A program made the position numbers and the translations under genes. From NCBI GenBank assembly GCA_031628995.1, contig JAVLUO010000001.1, positions 372,001-436,000 of the forward strand: DNA of 64,000 bases, given 5' to 3'. This DNA comes from Bacillota bacterium LX-D (GTDB taxonomy: Bacteria > Bacillota > DUOV01 > Zhaonellaceae). Numbering within the stretch: position 1 is the stretch's first letter; every line of letters begins with the position of its first letter. Below the pieces are notes generated by a model that was given only the letters and a program-made list of their open reading frames with translations, made no database searches and was not told the DNA's origin. Shown one piece after another: positions 27,401 to 36,216 of the stretch.

Positions 27401-27952
27401 TTGAAGAGAAGTTATTTAGGTATTGGTATTATCGTCATAATACTCTTCATCCTCTACTTAGGCTATAATAGCATGGTAAATCTGGAGGAGCAAACAAATA
27501 ATGCTTGGAGTCAAGTTGAGAATCAGCTTCAAAGACGCGCAGACCTTATCCCTAATTTAGTTAATACAGTTAAAGGTTATGCAAGCCATGAACAAGCCGC
27601 AATTAAATCTGTTAGTGACGCAAGAGCAAAACTTGCCGGAAATCAAAGCATTGATAATAGAATAAAAAATGAGGAAGAACTAAGCTCAGCTTTATCCAGA
27701 CTACTGATGATTGCTGAAAACTATCCAAATTTAAAAGCAGACGCTAATTTCCGCCAGCTTCAAGATGAATTAGCTGGAACTGAGAACAGAATAGCTGTAG
27801 CACGAAAAGATTATAATGATGTGGTTAAACAATATAATAGTAAAATAAGAAGATTTCCAAATAATCTTTTTGCCGGAATCTTTGGATTTGAAAAGAAACC
27901 TTATTTTGAAGCCCAGCCAAGTGCAAATAAAGTTCCTGACGTAAATTTCTAA
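27401..27952 (+). CDS. lemA: LemA family membrane protein
   Basis: 183 residues from a TTG at 27401, 8 bases after GGGAG. A longer frame opens upstream but runs into IS remnant sequence. One N-terminal membrane helix (about 5-23) is followed by the LemA hallmark NAWSQVENQLQRRADLIPNL, VKGYASHE, a helical bundle with YPNLKAD.NF..LQ.EL.GTENRI, and a C-terminal FPNNLFAG-F-F. LemA proteins are membrane-anchored four-helix bundles of unclear function, very often paired with a TPM-domain gene, as here. Confidence 0.92.
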   Translation: MKRSYLGIGIIVIILFILYLGYNSMVNLEEQTNNAWSQVENQLQRRADLIPNLVNTVKGYASHEQAAIKSVSDARAKLAGNQSIDNRIKNEEELSSALSRLLMIAENYPNLKADANFRQLQDELAGTENRIAVARKDYNDVVKQYNSKIRRFPNNLFAGIFGFEKKPYFEAQPSANKVPDVNF

Positions 27953-27976
27953 AAATAAGCGAAGAACGTGATAATA

Positions 27977-28711
27977 ATGAAAAAGTGTATAAAGCTGTTA
28001 TCTATCATATTTGTTTTTTCCCTGTTTTTAGGGTCTCAGGCCTTTGCAGCTATCAATATTCCTAAGCCTTCACAAAATATTTATGTTAATGATTTTGCCA
28101 ATCTCATTACCCCTGAAGACGAAGAAATCATTACCGAAACAGCCAGCACTTTAGATAATAATACATCAGCTCAAGTTGCCGTTGTAACGATAAATTCTTT
28201 AAACGGTATTCCCATATCGGATTATACTAATGAACTTTTTCGCAATTGGGGCATCGGAAATAAAAAGGAAAATACGGGAGTGCTAATTCTCATCAACAAA
28301 GAAAATCTGTTAAAAAATATTCCCGGGAAAGTAAGAATCGAAGTTGGTTATGGATTAGAAGGCATTCTTCCTGATGGTAAAGTTGGCAGAATTCTTGATG
28401 AAAAAATGATTCCTCTATTTAACGAAAAAGAATATTCTCAAGGAATATTAGCTGGCTTCCAAGCTGTAACAAATGTAATTCAGGAAGATAGCTCAGGGAA
28501 CACCGATACCACCCATTTAGAATATCAATTTAAATGGTGGCATATCTTATTGATTATTCTAGGCATCATTTTTCTAATTCTCTTAGAAATGATGGGTTTC
28601 CCGGTTATTAGAATTATTTTTGTACTTCTTTCTATGGGCGGTCGACGTGGAGGAGGTTCAGGTGGAGGATTCGGCGGTGGATCTTCCGGTGGCGGTGGTG
28701 CAGAACGATAA
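27977..28711 (+). CDS. TPM-domain (YgcG-like) secreted/membrane protein
   Basis: About 244 residues. The signal peptide (KKCIKLLSIIFVFSLFLG... cleaved after AFA) is followed by a TPM/TLP18.3 phosphatase-like domain (about 30-165) with YVNDFANLITPEDE, GVLILINKEN and VEVGYGLEG-like residues. A membrane segment at about 185-215 follows, then a Gly/Ser-rich tail (GGGSGGGFGGGSSGGGG), typical of YgcG relatives. It starts 24 bases after lemA in one operon. The TPM fold is linked to phosphatase activity and membrane-complex repair in plants; the bacterial role is not established. The start could be the GTG nine bases upstream. Confidence 0.9.
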   Translation: MKKCIKLLSIIFVFSLFLGSQAFAAINIPKPSQNIYVNDFANLITPEDEEIITETASTLDNNTSAQVAVVTINSLNGIPISDYTNELFRNWGIGNKKENTGVLILINKENLLKNIPGKVRIEVGYGLEGILPDGKVGRILDEKMIPLFNEKEYSQGILAGFQAVTNVIQEDSSGNTDTTHLEYQFKWWHILLIILGIIFLILLEMMGFPVIRIIFVLLSMGGRRGGGSGGGFGGGSSGGGGAER

Positions 28712-29160
28712 CTTTACCATTAACTTCTAAAATCATATCTAGAATGGAATAACAAGGGGACGGTGTTTGTTAACAACACTGTCCCTTTAAGTTATCTTTA
28801 AAAAGCCGAACATTCTTCTGCACATTTGTCACATATCTCGGATATGCCAAATGCTAAAATATATTATAACTTATCAAATCTTTATTTGTATACATACGAT
28901 AACCTAATTTATTATAATGTGATGGCGTTAATAGTCCCCTATTATCATAATATCCCACTGTTCGAGTAGAAACAGATGATTAGTTCGCAAATTCAGTAAT
29001 ACTATAGAGTTTTTGATTTAAGTCATTCCCTCCCCTCTAATTAGAATTATAAAGGTTGACGCTGTGTTAATCTCAATTTATATGTAGTACCATATTCCCT
29101 CATTATATTTTAAAATTCTTCAAATATATTAAAATGGATTCTACTATTCTATCATACTTT
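28712..29160. other. Intergenic region with terminator-like hairpin at 28754-28788
   Basis: An inverted repeat (about AGGGGACGGTGTT and AACACTGTCCCTTT, 7-base loop) just past the TPM gene could end lemA-TPM transcription, though the T-run is short. The rest of the 449 bases is AT-rich. It includes the 3' flank of the leftward LysR gene and shows no gene or RNA that I recognise. Confidence 0.5.
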
Positions 29161-30036
29161 TTATTTTTGGTATGATTTTAAAACTTTAATAAATTCATTT
29201 AAATAATCAGCTAAATATTTATTTTTGTGATATATGATACTAAAATTTCTGTTAAATTCAACATTGTTAATTTTTATTATCTGTAACTTGTGGGAAGCCA
29301 CTTCATCTTTAATAAGTCTTTCTGAAATAACGGAAAGACCATGTCCTGCTATTACTGCTTGTTTTATTGCTTCTGAATTATTGCATATCCACTTTTCTTG
29401 TATGGTAAATCCAGCATTTCTCATATGATTTTCAAAAAGCTCACGAGTTCCGCTTCCCTTTTCTCTTAAAATAAATGGTTGATTATTAAGTTCGGACAAT
29501 TTTACAGTATTTTTATTTGCAAAATAACTATTTTTGCCGCTTATAAGTACAAGCCTATCTTTAATAACAGGTAAGCATACTATATCTTTACTTTTTACTT
29601 CCCCTTCAACAAGACCAATATCTAATTGATTAGTTAAAATTTTTGATTCTATGACGCTGGTATTATTAATGAAAACTTGAGTTTGTATAGTTGGGCATTT
29701 AGAGCTGAACTGATTTATTATATCACTCATTACACAGGTTCCAACTGTGACAGTTGCACCTATTTTTAATAAAACAACAGATGATTTTTTAATGGTTTCT
29801 TCCATTTCATCAAAAAGAGATACAATATGCCTTGCATAACTTAAAAATTGTTCTCCAGCTTCTGTTATATAAAGTTTTTTTGAAAGCCGTTCAAAAAGTT
29901 TAATGTTATAAAAATTTTCAATTTCTGAAATGGCTTGGCTTACAGATGGTTGTGAAATATAAAGATTTTTAGAAGCTAAGCTCATTTTACCACAATCTGC
30001 TACTTCAATAAAAATTTTGAGATGTCGAATTGTCAT
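29161..30036 (-). CDS. LysR-family transcriptional regulator
   Basis: About 291 residues from MTIRHLKIF (30036); up to ten more residues are possible upstream, and the ribosome site AAAAGGA is badly spaced for all candidates. The N-terminal LysR helix-turn-helix covers 3-60 (LKIFIEVADCGKMSLASKNL, SQPSVSQAISEIE), with a type 2 periplasmic-binding effector domain after it (about 88-290). It is transcribed away from the sulfite/nitrite reductase-like gene across a 180-base region, the normal arrangement for a LysR protein and its target, so control of that reductase is likely. Effector unknown. Confidence 0.88.
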   Translation of the reverse strand: MTIRHLKIFIEVADCGKMSLASKNLYISQPSVSQAISEIENFYNIKLFERLSKKLYITEAGEQFLSYARHIVSLFDEMEETIKKSSVVLLKIGATVTVGTCVMSDIINQFSSKCPTIQTQVFINNTSVIESKILTNQLDIGLVEGEVKSKDIVCLPVIKDRLVLISGKNSYFANKNTVKLSELNNQPFILREKGSGTRELFENHMRNAGFTIQEKWICNNSEAIKQAVIAGHGLSVISERLIKDEVASHKLQIIKINNVEFNRNFSIIYHKNKYLADYLNEFIKVLKSYQK

Positions 30037-30219
30037 ATTAACATTCATTCCTTTTGCTGTGCTCAAGGCACAAAATTTAATGAAGGTGTGAAATTTTCTT
30101 TCAGGTTAATCACGCTAATTTATAGGTTTATACTTATGATAATAATAATATTTTAGTATTTTACAATAGTTTTTTCATGCAATAAAATTAAGGCATAAAT
30201 GATGTCGGGAGGACAAAAT

Positions 30220-31161
30220 ATGAACAAGATTAATGATGAAGAAATAAAAAGAGTAAAGTCTATGGGATTTTTAGCAAATAATAACGGAAAACATTTTTCA
30301 GCTAGAATTATTACTGAAAATGGTGTCCTTAATGCAAGACAACTTAAAAATGTTAGTGAAGCTGCAGAAAAGTTTGGAAATGGTAAAATTTCATTTACTG
30401 CAAGACTTACTTTGGAATTGCCTGGAATAAAGTATGAAGATATTGAAGAAGTAAGAAATTACATATCTCAAGAAGGGATGGTAACTGGGGGAACAGGTGC
30501 AAAAATCAGACCTATAGTTTCCTGCAAAGGTACAGTATGTACATATGGGCTTTTTGATACACAAGCTATGGCCAAAGAAATACATAAAAGATTTTTTGAA
30601 GGATATTATGATGTAAGTTTGCCACATAAATTTAAAATTGCAGTAGGTGGATGTCCTAATAATTGTGTTAAGCCTGATTTAAATGATTTTGGTATTGTAG
30701 GGCAAAAAATACCTAATTATAATTTGGAAAAATGCAAGAAATGTAAAAAATGTAACGTAGAGAGTTCATGCCCTATGAAAGCAGCAAAACTTATTGACGA
30801 AGTTTTAAATATTGATAAAAAACTTTGTAATAATTGTGGACTATGTATAGATAAATGCTATTTTAAGGCAATAGAGGATGGCACACAAGGTTATAAAATA
30901 TATATTGGCGGAAGATGGGGAAAGTCAACCCGCCATGGTTCATTTTTTGATAAAATATTTACAAAAGATGAAACAATGAATATTCTTGAAAAAACAATTC
31001 TGTTTTTCAGGGATAAGGCCTTTAAAGGAGAACGTTTAGGTAATACAATTGACAGACTTGGATTTGAGTATGCTGAGACGAAAATTTTAAATGATAAAAT
31101 TCTTAAAAGAAAGAACGAGATATTAAGTGCTCCTTTAAACATTCAAGGAGAAAAAGTATAA
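30220..31161 (+). CDS. Siroheme sulfite/nitrite reductase-like protein with 2x[4Fe-4S] ferredoxin insert
   Basis: 313 residues from the ATG at 30220, 7 bases after GGGAGG. The N-terminal ferredoxin-like half domain (to about 85) is followed by a siroheme/[4Fe-4S] site (SCKGTVC ... GGCPNNC). A two-cluster ferredoxin module is inserted at about 175-230 (CKKCKKC...SCP and CNNCGLCIDKC). The length is that of the small anaerobic sulfite/nitrite reductase-like proteins of clostridia. Substrate could be sulfite, nitrite or another oxyanion. The first cysteine pair is spaced C-X4-C, where classical siroheme sites have C-X5-C. A divergent LysR gene probably controls it. Confidence 0.85.
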   Translation: MNKINDEEIKRVKSMGFLANNNGKHFSARIITENGVLNARQLKNVSEAAEKFGNGKISFTARLTLELPGIKYEDIEEVRNYISQEGMVTGGTGAKIRPIVSCKGTVCTYGLFDTQAMAKEIHKRFFEGYYDVSLPHKFKIAVGGCPNNCVKPDLNDFGIVGQKIPNYNLEKCKKCKKCNVESSCPMKAAKLIDEVLNIDKKLCNNCGLCIDKCYFKAIEDGTQGYKIYIGGRWGKSTRHGSFFDKIFTKDETMNILEKTILFFRDKAFKGERLGNTIDRLGFEYAETKILNDKILKRKNEILSAPLNIQGEKV

Positions 31162-31200
31162 TATCCAAAAAATATATATCTGTTTTCTTATGCATAATAA

Positions 31201-31540
31201 TTAGCGACAGTATTTAATTGCCTGGCCTAAAGCGCTTTTGGGCAATACTCGTGGGGTTTGAGTTTTAAGCCATGCCAAAAAGGCATCCAGCACAGGGCGG
31301 CTGCGCACCAAGCGAGTTTTATAGCAGGATTAAAACTTTTGGGGGTGTTTACTAGCAAACCGCAGCCCTGGCCATTAGGCCCTAATTTGTCTATTTCTAC
31401 AGGCAGCCACTGTGTCGGGACTACTTTGGTAGTATCTACGGATTTAAACTTCCGAAGCCAATACCGTAATTGAGGAAGTTTTATATCGTGCTCTGCACAC
31501 CATATTTGGTGTTTTGGGAAGATTATCGCATTACCGAGGG
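31201..31540 (-). mobile_element. IS66-family remnant (TnpA-like and TnpC fragments)
   Basis: On the minus strand about 31330-31510 encodes WCAEHDIKLPQLRYWLRKF followed by VPTQWLPVEI, typical of the IS66 accessory TnpA. In another frame 31201-31300 encodes RPVLDAFLAWLKTQTPRVLP-KSALGQAI and a stop, a late segment of the IS66 TnpC transposase. Everything between is deleted. It is a scar, not an active element. Confidence 0.6.
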
Positions 31541-31597
31541 AAATTAACTAGGTGGGTAGTATTTGACGCTTACACAATACAAATAAAATATAAAATG

Positions 31598-31655
31598 TTC
31601 AAATGTCCTGTGAATGCTTACAGAATTACCTGTTAGTATTCACAGGACATTTGAA
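31598..31655. terminator. Perfect 18-bp inverted repeat, bidirectional terminator-like
   Basis: TTCAAATGTCCTGTGAAT at 31598-31615 and its exact complement at 31638-31655 enclose 22 bases. It lies just past the stop of the leftward YbjQ-like gene, with T-rich flanks, so it may end that transcript. The long perfect arms would also suit a small palindromic repeat. Confidence 0.5.
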
Positions 31656-31678
31656 ATCTACATATAATACAAATTATT

Positions 31679-31999
31679 TCACTCAATTACCACTGCCGTA
31701 CCTGAAGCCGTTACCATTAGCATATTACCACCTTGACCTAATACCTCATAGTCAATATCTACTCCAACGATTGCATTAGCACCAAGAGCACCTGCTCTCT
31801 TCTCCATCTCTTTTAATGCTGCTTCTCTTGCCTCAATCAATTCCCCCTCATATGACCCAGAACGGCCTCCAAAAAAGTTTGAGAGCCCAGCAGCGAAATC
31901 CTTAATAAAGTTTACTCCAGAAATTACTTCTCCAAATACTATTCCCTTGTACTCAGTAACCTTTCTACCTTCCACATTAGGTGTTGTTGTTACAATCAT
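31679..31999 (-). CDS. YbjQ/UPF0145 family protein
   Basis: 106 residues: [72 protein letters not shown], ending in a short beta segment. This is the complete length of the YbjQ (putative heavy-metal-binding, pentameric) family. Function is not established. It is monocistronic, with a good ribosome site and a strong palindrome behind it. Confidence 0.9.
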   Translation of the reverse strand: MIVTTTPNVEGRKVTEYKGIVFGEVISGVNFIKDFAAGLSNFFGGRSGSYEGELIEAREAALKEMEKRAGALGANAIVGVDIDYEVLGQGGNMLMVTASGTAVVIE

Positions 32000-32077
32000 T
32001 CCAATCCCTCCAACCTGCTATATTCTAATATTATTTATATTTTAAACCAGTAACTAGTTATCCATATTTCTCTACAT

Positions 32078-32445
32078 TTATATTTTCCTTATCTCCATAT
32101 CTCTCATACTCCCCAAATTTCCCCTATATTCAATTCTGCCTGATTTAATAAGTTCTAATATCCTCCAAAATATAAAAAAATCCGAAATATAATTTTCATC
32201 TCTTCCCATAACCTGCCCCACAGTTCTTGCACATTTAGAAAAGTAGTGATTTGTATGCTCTAGAATTATCTCATCAAAATAAGGTTCAGGAACACTCACA
32301 ACGCTTTTATCTTTGACAACACGCAAGTTAGAGTTTTCCTGTTAAAGTTTTCTCCATAAGTCCATGATATTACCGCATATTTACCCTGTAACAATATTTC
32401 ACTTAATTCATTTTCATCATTTATTTGCCTATCTTTCCTTCTCAT
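32078..32445 (-). pseudogene. Chimeric remnant: flavin-oxidase N terminus joined to DUF1835/DUF3658 tail
   Basis: From an ATG at 32445 the frame reads MRRKDRQINDENELSEILLQ, GKYAVIS, which resembles the start of the pyridoxamine-oxidase-like gene at 35.1 kb. It then shifts to another frame that reads ENSNLRVVKDKSVVSVPEPY, YFDEIILEH and ends with FFIFWRILELIKSGRIEYRG, a DUF3658 C terminus. Two unrelated gene pieces have been fused by deletion. An 82-codon frame (32078-32326) remains open but is only the tail. Confidence 0.5.
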
Positions 32446-32830
32446 ATGATACTTTTCCAAAATAATTAACTCCTAACATTTTCCTGATTTAGTTTTGTCT
32501 TGCAATTGTGAAACAACTTTTTATAAATTACACCATACTGTTAAATCATAAAAAATCTGCTCAAAATCACCCCAAAATGCAGCCTACTCCTATGGTTCGT
32601 TCTAAGAACATAAAAAACCGTGAAAGGCTATAGGATTGCTCCTTTAAACACTCCACGGGTATCACCAAACTTTATTATCATTGGACACCAGAACCTAAAT
32701 TTTGTGAATAATTCAGAATAATAAGTTATAACAAATCCTTCTTTACATATGCAGGGAATTATGCACTCAAATCTTTGGTAGATTTTAAATACACAAGTTT
32801 GCATATCTGCCTTACACTATAGAATTTACT
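32446..32830. other. Intergenic stretch without recognised feature
   Basis: 385 AT-rich bases between the chimeric remnant and an HD-domain gene. I see no open frame with a start signal, no perfect long inverted repeat and no known RNA element. Confidence 0.4.
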
Positions 32831-33325
32831 TCATTTACAGTACATGTTGTCAAGATAACATAGTCCTGTATTAGTCTTAAAATATTTTTGTTTAATGGTC
32901 TCTATCTGTTCTTTTTTCATAGCATCTTCAAAAATATTTACAAGAAAATCTGCTTCTACAAGTATTTGAAAATCTATATCGTCTATTTTATTATAAGTAT
33001 GATGGTTGCCTATTAAATAACAAACCCTGTCTAAAAAGTCTTTGCTTAAACTAAATTCTTGCAAAATATCACATGCTATAGGTGGCCCTTCTATCTCCTG
33101 ATACTTTCCGGCAGATGATGAGTATTTCCTTTCACTTTCCTTAATCCCGATATCATGTAAAATTGCAGCCGCTTCAAGGATTTTAAGTTTTTCTTCCGGG
33201 ATATTCTCAAGTTCTCCTATGCTTTTTGCAAATCCATACACCTTTAGTGCATGATTAATTCGCTTAGCATCACCATCAAAGTATTCTATCATTTTTTTCA
33301 TAGTAGCACTTACAATATTTATCAT
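32831..33325 (-). CDS. HD-domain phosphohydrolase
   Basis: 164 residues with the ribosome site GGGGAGAGAG. The HD domain spans about residues 20-130: His in RINHALKVYGFA, the metal pair in AAILHDIG, and a second His pair in IGNHHTYN. Proteins of this size hydrolyse nucleotides or phosphate esters, but the substrate cannot be inferred. It lies alone among broken genes and looks intact. Confidence 0.8.
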   Translation of the reverse strand: MINIVSATMKKMIEYFDGDAKRINHALKVYGFAKSIGELENIPEEKLKILEAAAILHDIGIKESERKYSSSAGKYQEIEGPPIACDILQEFSLSKDFLDRVCYLIGNHHTYNKIDDIDFQILVEADFLVNIFEDAMKKEQIETIKQKYFKTNTGLCYLDNMYCK

Positions 33326-33349
33326 ATCATCTCTCTCCCCACTAATTAC

Positions 33350-33985
33350 TTAGTTTTGCATATTATTAACGGTCCTTAAAAGCTTTGCTTTCCAAAATAT
33401 CAAAATCACTATAGCGATAATCACCTGTATGATAGTTCTAAGATTACATAATATTGCTTGGCAAGTCCAGTATTTCACCGAAAAAATTTGTACAGAAATG
33501 AACTAAAACCCCCGATAAAATACTTCTACTACTATTGTTATTATAAATCCAGTTCAATGGTCAAGTGCGAAACCTCTCCATCCGAATTCTTCACCGAGAG
33601 GTCCCTGTAGAATAAGCATATAAAGAAATATTGGTACAATCAGCCAAGGCTGCTGAATCATTATGGGAAGCAAAAGTGAATTGAATTTCGCTCCTGTAAA
33701 GGCATTCATAAATAAAAAAGACAGTGTCAGTATACCCGGCATTAATAGAAAGATATAAAGATACCAGACCTTATTAAACCTATACTGTAGCGCTCTTTTT
33801 AAAAGATTTTTCACTCCCTCTTTTCCATATTTTAAATAGGTAAGGAAGAGTGCAGTAATAGAAGGTGCAAAAGTACCCATCTTTACAAGCAAATCATTGG
33901 ATACAGAAGTCATTAGCAATTCTTTTGACTCCAAAACAGCAGGGAAGAATATTAGCCATGAGATCCCAATAGTTAGCAAGCAATA
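33350..33985 (-). pseudogene. Disrupted CPBP-type intramembrane protease
   Basis: The N-terminal part (frame from about 33985) has membrane helices and the CPBP motif 1, GPLGEEFGWRGFALD, then a premature stop at 33554. In a new frame the later motif region follows (SILSGVLVHFCTNFFGEIL), then after further stops IIQVIIAIVILIFWKAKLL, ending at 33350. The stretch between motifs 1 and 3 is deleted. So the gene has one deletion and at least one frameshift, and also lacks a normal start. Confidence 0.6.
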
Positions 33986-33990
33986 AATAA

Positions 33991-34220
33991 TTAGATAACA
34001 TAATGCATAGCCGCGCCTGCAAAAACACCTAATAGCAGAAAGAAGAAAAATCCTTCAATTTGCATGTTTTCTCTACCGTAAAATCCTAGAAGAAAAGCAT
34101 ATAGCATCCTATAAGAATTTGTGAGACTCTTCGTCCCCATTGTTTATGTTCCTTTGGCAGTGTCTTGGTTAAAAAGATACCAACTGCCACAGAAAATCCT
34201 ATATAACTGAAATTAAATAA
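33991..34220 (-). pseudogene. Frameshifted, truncated membrane-protein fragment
   Basis: Two frames join to IFLTKTLPKEHKQWGRRVSQ, ILIGCYML, then after a one-base shift LGFYGRENMQIEGFFFFLL, GVFAGAAMHYVI and a stop. Hydrophobic segments and the REN-QIEGFFFF motif recall 4Fe-4S-binding polytopic membrane proteins of clostridia, but the cysteine region is not present. Both ends are cut: one by the integrase remnant, the other by the CPBP pseudogene. The family name is tentative. Confidence 0.4.
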
Positions 34221-34534
34221 ATAAAAAATATACCCTTCTCAAATAGATAATCTTCTTCTTTCATTCCATTAATGTAATTATTAATTTCCTCTCTCAATTG
34301 CCCATTGATTGGAAACAACTTTGTCTTGTTCGTTTTTTCTTTCCTTATTGCAATATGAGTTTTATTTTTTACATCCGATACTTTTAGAGAAATAATATCC
34401 CCAATGCGCATTCCTGTGTTGAATGCCATAATACAAACCATATAATACTTATAATTCTTTCTCATCATTTCTCTTTTAAGTTCAATAATCTTACCCATAT
34501 CTTTTATCGGCTGAACTAATTCTATAGTAAACAC
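34199..34534 (-). pseudogene. Truncated tyrosine recombinase/integrase
   Basis: 111 codons. The catalytic domain begins with FNTGMRIGDIISLKVSDV, which supplies the first catalytic Arg, then HIAIRKEKTNKTKLFPINGQ. It breaks off before the HxxR and Tyr motifs, with the last dozen residues (after LFEKG) coming from the junction with the membrane-protein fragment. The N-terminal SAM-like domain is very short. It cannot be active. Confidence 0.65.
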
Positions 34535-34680
34535 TTCTTCCAGAAAATTTTGCTAATCCCATTATATTACTCTTACCGTAATCTGGCAGCACAATATGTT
34601 ACACTTATAAGATGTAAAAATTGATATTTCAAAAGAAGTCCTTATTTATCAAGGCTTGAAGCCATTTTATCACTGTATAT

Positions 34681-35100
34681 AAATAAAAAACTCATGTCAA
34701 AACCCAACACCCCTCAACCCCTTGTCCCATCTATCCTTTACCCTATTTTCCTATTTTCTTCCATATAAAAAAGTCATGTCAAAGATCACCCATTTTCATT
34801 GTTGCTATCTCCTATTTTCTTCCTATTTTCAGCCTCATTTTAGATAAAAAAGTCGTGTCAAAAGTAAGGATTAAATAGGGATAAGTTGCAAGGGAAAAGG
34901 GGAAATTTTAATCAATATCTTTCATCAATACACCCTTCAAATCCAATAAAATCAATACTTTTACCCTTATTCCTTTCTCTTTGAGCCTAAAAAAGCCCTG
35001 CAGCAATTCAGGATTTCTCCTGCATTTACAGCATGGCTTTTAACATGACTTTTTTATTTTTAACACGAGTTTTTTATTCGTGACACGAGTTTTTTAGGGT
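34681..35100 (+). repeat. Nested inverted-repeat element, unit 1
   Basis: Three left arms, at 34681-34702 (..AAAAAACTCATGTCA), 34763-34784 (..AAAAAAGTCATGTCA) and 34843-34864 (..AAAAAAGTCGTGTCA), are spaced 82 and 80 bp. A hairpin follows (CAGGA-TTTC-TCCTG at 35009-35022 inside GCCCTGC/GCATGGC). Three right arms then run in exact 20-bp steps: TAACATGACTTTTTTATTTT (35041), TAACACGAGTTTTTTATTCG (35061) and TGACACGAGTTTTTTAGGGT (35081). Left and right arms are complementary in nested order with one or two mismatches. A C-rich run at 34703-34728 is a G-quadruplex motif on the other strand. No coding frame explains it. It spans most of the 34535-35107 gap. Confidence 0.75.
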
Positions 35101-35107
35101 TATACAG

Positions 35108-35572
35108 TTACTTCCTTGCCTTTCCTGTCAAGTGCTCAATATTGATTTTAATAACTTTTGTCCTGACACTGTCTTTCTGTATATATTCTATTCCTTTTTC
35201 CATGAACTCTCCAGAGTATTTTTGAATGAGTGCAACCAATGCAGCCTCTTTTTCCTTATCATATACTTCAACTGCACGTCCAAACACAATTACACTTTCA
35301 TACCTATAGCTGAATTTGTCTGGAGTGGGCTCAGTATTGCCAACAACACAAAAAGAAACCCTATTATTATTTGCAATATTATCCAATTTGCTTCCTTCGA
35401 CAGCACAATGATAATAAATATTTCCTTCATAGTATATATAGTTTAGTGGCACCCCATAGGCATATCCATTTTCACCTACTGTAGATAATATTCCGTATTG
35501 TCCTTTTTTTAACAGTTCAATAGCCTGTTCCTTATCAATACTTCTATCTTTTCTTCTCATTTCTTTAAACAT
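35108..35572 (-). CDS. Pyridoxamine 5'-phosphate oxidase-like flavoprotein (NimA-like)
   Basis: 154 residues from the ATG at 35572, 7 bases after GGGAG. The split-barrel FMN-binding fold is shown by MRRKDRSIDKEQAIELLKKG, YGILSTVGENGYAYGVPLNY and YYHCAVEGSKLDNI. Relatives include NimA 5-nitroimidazole reductase and general flavin reductases. A second, broken copy of its N terminus lies at 32.4 kb. Substrate unknown. Its stop is only 8 bases from the last right arm of repeat unit 1, so that element sits immediately 3' of the gene. Confidence 0.82.
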   Translation of the reverse strand: MFKEMRRKDRSIDKEQAIELLKKGQYGILSTVGENGYAYGVPLNYIYYEGNIYYHCAVEGSKLDNIANNNRVSFCVVGNTEPTPDKFSYRYESVIVFGRAVEVYDKEKEAALVALIQKYSGEFMEKGIEYIQKDSVRTKVIKINIEHLTGKARK

Positions 35573-35709
35573 ATCCTGTCTCCCTTGTATAAAATCTCTT
35601 CCATGAATCACACCTCAAAAAATCAATCCGGTACCCGTAAAATGTTTCCATCCTCCATATCAAGTCCCACGTTTTCACTCTTTGATTTTACCGGTAGCGG
35701 CATGGAAGC

Positions 35710-36216
35710 CTAAGGTCGAATTAATAAATTAATCCCCTTGAAAATAGCCACCCATACGATAAATGGTAAGTTCATCGTTTGATGAACATGAACTTTGTAA
35801 TCATAAATATCTAAAAGACTTTTAAACAGCGAAGAAGTTTTATGTGCTGTCAGCACGACTTCTTTTCCATTACTTATAGTTATCGTTTTAAATGCAAAAG
35901 TAGATTTTACATCATAGATATTCTGTTCATAAATCATTTGAAGCTCTTTAAAAAAAGACTTTTTTTCATGGAGTGATATATCTTTAATTCGTACGATCTC
36001 TTTCCCGTCTGGTTGAAACACAATAAAGGCGTTATGTATTAAATTTTCTTTTGTGGATATTGCTTTGTATTCTTCTTTTCCAGAAAAAAATGAATACTTT
36101 CCAATTGGAAAACTCCATTTAGGATAAAGCAATACTTCTTCATCTGTCTGTGTTTCTCGTATACGAGTTTTAGTCAAATCCATAAATGAATCTTTAAAAA
36201 TAAACGAATAAGCCAT
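35710..36216 (-). CDS. Hypothetical protein, possibly tubby/LURP-one-like fold
   Basis: 168 residues with a strong AGGAGG ribosome site. It begins MAYSFIFKDSFMDLTKTRIR. Alternating hydrophobic strands and the pairs KWSFPIGKYSFF, NAFIVFQPDGKEIVRIKDI suggest an all-beta barrel. The C terminus ends in one hydrophobic helix (LPFIVWVAIFKGINLLI). Bacterial tubby-C-like proteins have this general look, but I cannot confirm membership. Monocistronic, function unknown. Confidence 0.6.
   Translation of the reverse strand: MAYSFIFKDSFMDLTKTRIRETQTDEEVLLYPKWSFPIGKYSFFSGKEEYKAISTKENLIHNAFIVFQPDGKEIVRIKDISLHEKKSFFKELQMIYEQNIYDVKSTFAFKTITISNGKEVVLTAHKTSSLFKSLLDIYDYKVHVHQTMNLPFIVWVAIFKGINLLIRP

Noticed and set aside
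35041-35100. Possible CRISPR or tandem array (20-bp period)
   Set aside because: Copies are contiguous without spacers and pair with distant left arms, so they are arms of an inverted-repeat element.
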